A stretch of DNA of 64,000 nucleotides from G942493375 sp942493375 (lineage in GTDB: Bacteria; Armatimonadota; UBA5829). Below the pieces are notes generated by a model that saw nothing but the letters and a program-made list of their open reading frames with translations, was not told the DNA's origin and made no database searches. Location of the stretch: positions 6,572,001 to 6,636,000 of the forward strand of contig OW818698.1 of the NCBI GenBank assembly GCA_942493375.1. The letters run 5' to 3'. Numbering within the stretch: the first letter of the stretch is position 1; every line of letters starts with the position of its first letter. Positions 60,728 through 64,000 of the stretch are shown here, piece by piece. Both the position numbers and the translations under genes were made by a program.

Positions 60728-61543
60728 TTAGTAATTCTCCGGGGAGGGTGTGTAGCCGCGGTCTGTATCACCAAATGAACGCTCTCTCTTTTCTTGTCCC
60801 GGCTTTCGCCAAGTCTTCATCCTGTCCAGCAGGTTCTTCCGTGGTTCTTCCAGTTGTTTTATTTGTTCTCTGTTCAGGACACTGTGTAGCAGTTTAAGCG
60901 TTTTATGCGATATTTGCGTCAGATTGCGTTGATGCTGATGTATTGAAGAGATCAAACGCTGGGCGCGTGGCTCTTTTAGTCTATATTCAGAATAGGACTG
61001 CATGAGTTTTTTTGTATCTTCATTCATTGACTTCGTTTCAGCCAATCTCCGTTTATCAAATGCAGGTAGTTTTTTAAGTTGTTTCTGTTGGTCCGGAGTA
61101 AGAGCAAGTGAATCCAGAAGATTCTTGTCCGGATAATCGTCCATTCCAGACATATGTGGGCGGTGTGGTCTATCCTTCGTAAACCGTCCAACAGTCATCT
61201 TAAATTGATCTTCAGTCAGTATCTGTCTTATACTCAATTGATTGTTCAGGTGCATAGATAGTAGTGCCATTTGAGCTTTCGAGAGAGTTTCTATCGCTGC
61301 TTGTGTGCTGCTTTCGTCTACATGCACTTGCTCATACTGTTTTGCTAGATCTTTCCGGGCTGTATGCAGTGCTTGTCTCAGCTGCATCGAGTTCTGCCGG
61401 TATTCCTGGGCAAATTGCTTCAGTTTAGCTCGTTGTTCCAGAGTAAGAGTATCTATTTGTGCGGAAGCGCATGTTGCTATTGTTAGCAGCAACATCACTG
61501 ATATGCTTGCGACAATTGGTTTTTTATATGTTTTGTTAATCAT
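60728..61543 (-). CDS. Exported Spy/CpxP-like LTxxQ-motif protein
   Basis: 271 residues with a signal peptide (PIVASISVMLLLTIATCASA). The mature chain is helical, very basic near the end, and carries repeated LTxxQ-like motifs: LTLEQRAKL, LTEDQFKM, LTPDQQKQL and LNREQIKQL. Such motifs mark the Spy/CpxP/CnrX group, periplasmic chaperones or stress sensors. It is longer than typical Spy (~160 residues), apparently by repeating the motif unit. The gene follows the second anti-sigma gene by 35 bases in the same operon, suggesting that the protein helps sense or answer the stress signal handled by this sigma factor. Confidence 0.78.
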   Translation of the reverse strand: MINKTYKKPIVASISVMLLLTIATCASAQIDTLTLEQRAKLKQFAQEYRQNSMQLRQALHTARKDLAKQYEQVHVDESSTQAAIETLSKAQMALLSMHLNNQLSIRQILTEDQFKMTVGRFTKDRPHRPHMSGMDDYPDKNLLDSLALTPDQQKQLKKLPAFDKRRLAETKSMNEDTKKLMQSYSEYRLKEPRAQRLISSIHQHQRNLTQISHKTLKLLHSVLNREQIKQLEEPRKNLLDRMKTWRKPGQEKRERSFGDTDRGYTPSPENY

Positions 61544-61578
61544 TATAGAACTCTATTGCTTGTGCTTTAGATCGCGAT

Positions 61579-62046
61579 TCACAAGCCCTCTATATATTTG
61601 GCCATTGCATCGGAACTATCCCCTGTTGGATCATCTGTCCACTTGACAGATACGTTGGCTACTGTCACAGAATCCTTTGATATTATCCCATTATTTGCTG
61701 TTCGCTGTTCTGGCCGGAATTGGAATGTGATCACCGCAAGAAGAGCTGCGGTTACAGCAATCGCTCCGGTTGTCCTGAACAGTCTCATTCTCGTCATAAT
61801 GCGCAGTCTATCCATTATCCCGGGTTTGGACGAGGTTATACGCGATTCCACTGTTTTCCAAATATCAGCGGTAGGCTCAGCAGTAGGTACACTCTTGAAC
61901 ATTGCATCAAGAGCCATTTCCTCTTGCAGAACAGCGGAACAGTCATCGCAAGTCATGAGATGCTCGCGAATTATTGTCTTTTCGCTGACAGAGAGAGTTC
62001 CTCTGGAATAATCCAGTAAATTTGGTTGAATCTGTTCACATTTCAT
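61579..62046 (-). CDS. Anti-sigma factor with zinc finger and one membrane helix (second pair)
   Basis: 155 residues. REHLMTCDDCSAVL gives the His-x3-Cys-x2-Cys anti-sigma zinc finger (N-terminus MKCEQIQPNLLDYSRGTLS). The transmembrane helix TGAIAVTAALLAVITFQF is near residue 100, followed by a ~40-residue outer tail. It overlaps the ECF sigma gene by four bases (ATGA), strongly implying that the two are partners. The outer domain is small, so an additional sensor such as the LTxxQ protein may be needed. Confidence 0.87.
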   Translation of the reverse strand: MKCEQIQPNLLDYSRGTLSVSEKTIIREHLMTCDDCSAVLQEEMALDAMFKSVPTAEPTADIWKTVESRITSSKPGIMDRLRIMTRMRLFRTTGAIAVTAALLAVITFQFRPEQRTANNGIISKDSVTVANVSVKWTDDPTGDSSDAMAKYIEGL

Positions 62047-62684
62047 AATACTGAGTCCTTCTCAGTTTTTTCGCAAAGCTTCTTCAAACGCTGCCTTGCC
62101 CTGAATAGACGGACCTTTAGGTTTTCCGGAGAAATGCCGGTCGCCTGACAAACCTCATCATATTCCAGTTCCTGGAAATGATAAAGTACTATCAGCATTC
62201 TGTCATCATCTGACAATTCTGCCAGTGCAGCTATTACTGTATTCCATTCTGATGATGCAATTGCTGATTCTTCCGGGTTTAAATTGGTTGGAGCAGCAAT
62301 CTCAAGAGTTGTTCCATCGTAGCGCTCAATGCTCTGTAGTTTTACTCGTTGCTTTGATGCTCTTGACCTAAGATAATCACGGGCAGTGTTTGTAGCAATG
62401 CGATAAAGCCATGTGGTGAATTTTGAATCGCCTTTGAAAGTCGCAGCGGATTTCCATACCTTCACAAAGACATCAGAGACAGCTTCTTCAGCATCTTGCC
62501 GGTTACCCAGTGTGCGCAGCAGCATTCCGAATATAGCTCTTTCATGTCGCGTGAAAAGTTCGCGCAGTGCGGCCTGGTCCTGCCTGGCACACATAGCCAG
62601 CAGTTCCTCATTGCAGTCTATGTTACTTACCTGAGTACCATTGCTCAACTGCGATAACCATACCGCCTGTTCAATAGTCGCCAT
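62043..62684 (-). CDS. ECF-type RNA polymerase sigma factor (second pair)
   Basis: 213 residues. Sigma region 2: REMLFT-like segment ALRELFTRHERAIFGMLLRTLGNRQDAEEAVSDVFVKVWKS and FTTWLYRIATNTARDYLRS. Region 4: ELEYDEVCQATGISPENLKVRLFRARQRLKKL. It differs from the ECF factor at 26062 in both regions, so they are not recent duplicates. It heads an operon with its anti-sigma and the LTxxQ protein. Upstream there is a sigma-70-like promoter and, overlapping it, a TGAACCTTT that resembles an ECF -35. Confidence 0.92.
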   Translation of the reverse strand: MATIEQAVWLSQLSNGTQVSNIDCNEELLAMCARQDQAALRELFTRHERAIFGMLLRTLGNRQDAEEAVSDVFVKVWKSAATFKGDSKFTTWLYRIATNTARDYLRSRASKQRVKLQSIERYDGTTLEIAAPTNLNPEESAIASSEWNTVIAALAELSDDDRMLIVLYHFQELEYDEVCQATGISPENLKVRLFRARQRLKKLCEKTEKDSVL

Positions 62685-62697
62685 CCGACTTGTCTCC

Positions 62698-62727
62698 AGA
62701 GTACCAGAATCTCACCGATCGTGTCAA
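62698..62727 (-). promoter_or_regulatory. Promoter of the second ECF operon
   Basis: On the minus strand TTGACA (62722-62727) and TACTCT (62698-62703) are 18 bases apart. A TGAACC just upstream, followed by TTTGACAC, could serve as an overlapping ECF -35 for autoregulation. Confidence 0.55.
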
Positions 62728-63178
62728 AGGTTCAGTTATTTAGACGGAGTAAGTTGTAATCAGTTACATGCTGGCTTGTATAATAATTGTGTTTCTACAT
62801 GTAGTGATTAGAAATCATCAACTAATACGGATAGCCATGACATAGCATCCTATAATCTGGTTGTTTGCATACGAAGTGATTTTTGCATCCAATCGGGTAT
62901 AATTGTATGGTTAATGATCTGCAGTGGTGAATTTATTTGACTGCGTGATTATTATTTTCAAGTAGTCATGGAAAAACACCATTCTGACCTGAGGCCATCC
63001 AGTGTATCTGCCGAATATATTACTGGACGTCTTCGAACAGAATCTCTGGCAATGCCGGGGAGAGCAGACATGGATGTATGCATTCTGAAATTTAGAACTG
63101 TTCTTTATTATTGGACGACCATCACAACAGACAGAAAATGAATAAAGTTGCTCTCATCGGTGAGAACGGAGGCGAACT
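62728..63178. other. Intergenic region upstream of the HD-GYP gene
   Basis: About 450 bases with no firm gene. A 57-codon ORF (62968-63141) lacks an SD. A 14-codon ORF (63138-63182) ends as ATGA over the start of the HD-GYP gene and could act as a leader peptide. TATAAT at about 62901 is the only good -10 hexamer, without a clear -35. Confidence 0.4.
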
Positions 63179-63784
63179 ATGAGTTGCGAAGTAAATACTA
63201 CAAATAACAATGATGTATCCACGTCACAGGCAGTCGCTGCCCTTATGGCGTTAGCGGGACAATGTGATGCTGGTGCCGAGGACCATGGAAAACGCGTTGC
63301 GGTTTATTCCAAAGTGCTTGGTCAGAGGATGGGACTTTCGGATTCCGATCTTAAGAATCTAGTCAATGCTGCTGCTCTACACGACATTGGTAAAATCACA
63401 ATATCCCAGAGTATACTCAACAAGATGGGGCGTTTAACGGTTGAAGAATTCGAGATAATGAAAATACACTCTACCGTTGCATTGAATGTATTGGCTAAAG
63501 TAGATTCTCTGCGCCCGGCTTCATCCCTCATCAAACATCACCATGAACGTTATGATGGCAAAGGCTATCCTGAAGGCCTTGTTGGTGATTCTATTCCATT
63601 AGGTGCTCGCATTATAAGTGTTGCTGAAACTTTCGATATCCTCGTATCAGGAGCTCCCTGGAAAGAAAAATGCAGTGTAAACGATGCATTTAACGAAATA
63701 GTCAGATGCTCTGGAACTCAGTTTGACCCCCAGGTAGTAGAAGCTCTCCGAGCGTCGATTGGAAATCAAGAGTTAAGCATATAG
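63179..63784 (+). CDS. HD-GYP-like domain protein
   Basis: 201 residues. The HD motif is in AAALHDIGKITISQSILNK. The GYP part HHHERYDGKGYPEGL and the following GDSIPLGARIISVAETFDIL are diagnostic of the HD-GYP group, which includes cyclic di-GMP phosphodiesterases. The protein has no receiver or sensor domain beyond ~20 extra N-terminal residues, so input must come from elsewhere or it is constitutive. SD GGAGG lies six bases before the ATG. It is divergent from the second ECF operon. A hairpin at 63815 ends the transcript. Confidence 0.9.
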   Translation: MSCEVNTTNNNDVSTSQAVAALMALAGQCDAGAEDHGKRVAVYSKVLGQRMGLSDSDLKNLVNAAALHDIGKITISQSILNKMGRLTVEEFEIMKIHSTVALNVLAKVDSLRPASSLIKHHHERYDGKGYPEGLVGDSIPLGARIISVAETFDILVSGAPWKEKCSVNDAFNEIVRCSGTQFDPQVVEALRASIGNQELSI

Positions 63785-63814
63785 ATTCCATAATCTAACT
63801 TAACCAACGATCGT

Positions 63815-63838
63815 AGGGAGGCCCTTCGCGGCCTCCCT
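63815..63838 (+). terminator. Hairpin after the HD-GYP gene
   Basis: AGGGAGGCC and GGCCTCCCT form a perfect 9-bp stem with loop CTTCGC, followed by CTAAAAA. It shares its stem with the hairpin at 5713-5734, so it may be another dispersed element. The remaining ~160 bases to the window end hold nothing I can support. Confidence 0.7.
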
Positions 63839-64000
63839 CTAAAAATCCACTTTGTAGCAATACCCCAAGATGATTATGACCTTCATGTTACCCAAATAAC
63901 GTTCCTGACTTCGTAGATAAGCCCTGATTATGGTATTATTATATTCGGAAATGCACTTATTTCTGTCGATGTGATAGATAATCCAATCCTGTTATTTTAC

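Noticed and set aside
62968..63141. A 57-codon ATG ORF before the HD-GYP gene
   Set aside because: No SD, no recognisable motif and no operon context; could be chance in a gene-free region.

Overview
This 64 kb window is a piece of a bacterial chromosome. It is gene dense, moderately AT-rich by eye, with many TTG and GTG starts supported by Shine-Dalgarno (SD) sequences. It contains no rRNA, tRNA, CRISPR array, transposase or phage gene that I could recognise, so taxonomy rests on gene content alone. SpoIID and VanW proteins, MutS2, sigma-54, long-form HisG, DUF1015, an NfnAB transhydrogenase, peptidase U32, zinc-finger anti-sigma factors and a large carbohydrate-degradation set fit a deep-branching, probably anaerobic or facultative polysaccharide degrader, for example an Armatimonadota-like lineage. 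That assignment is inference only.

Layout. (1) 1-14.4 kb is a carbohydrate locus: the end of a PhoPQ-related protein, a secreted clan GH-A hydrolase, a BNR/LamG sialidase-like protein, a six-hairpin glycosidase-like protein, a sulfatase, a SIS-domain sugar-phosphate isomerase, a TIM-barrel sugar isomerase and a GH78 alpha-L-rhamnosidase. (2) 14.5-27.4 kb holds a NUDIX/U32 pair, a duplicated-domain lipoprotein, an ABC exporter, a split Ppx/GppA beside a fused paralogue, an HtrA protease, and an ECF sigma/anti-sigma pair downstream of a CBM9-like gene. (3) 27.6-42.1 kb holds DUF1015 with a six-hairpin-like protein, a phosphoribosyltransferase, VanW, cysS/cysE, a giant secreted CBM9-GH-like protein, a metallophosphoesterase and SpoIID. 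(4) 42.3-50.4 kb is an information-processing stretch: mutS2, small proteins, a translin homologue overlapping a CCA/poly(A) nucleotidyltransferase, rpoN, a structured leader and rluD. (5) 50.6-55.1 kb holds NUDIX, hotdog thioesterase, nfnAB and two tandem GNAT acetyltransferases. (6) 55.2-60.6 kb is the operon hisG-ruvA-ruvB-zinc ribbon-TPR with touching or overlapping genes. (7) 60.7-63.8 kb holds a second ECF sigma/anti-sigma/LTxxQ operon and a divergent HD-GYP gene.

The intergenic DNA is rich in short palindromic repeats of at least three families: a CATCCTGA...GAAGGATC family, a CTTCGAC...CTCAGG family, and a roughly 77 bp family whose ends supply or touch stop codons. The observations I rate most interesting are the translin-CCA gene overlap, a structured RNA-like region that could sequester the rluD start codon, the stop-codon-abutting repeat family, the Cys4 insertion in sigma-54, and the split Ppx next to an intact one.
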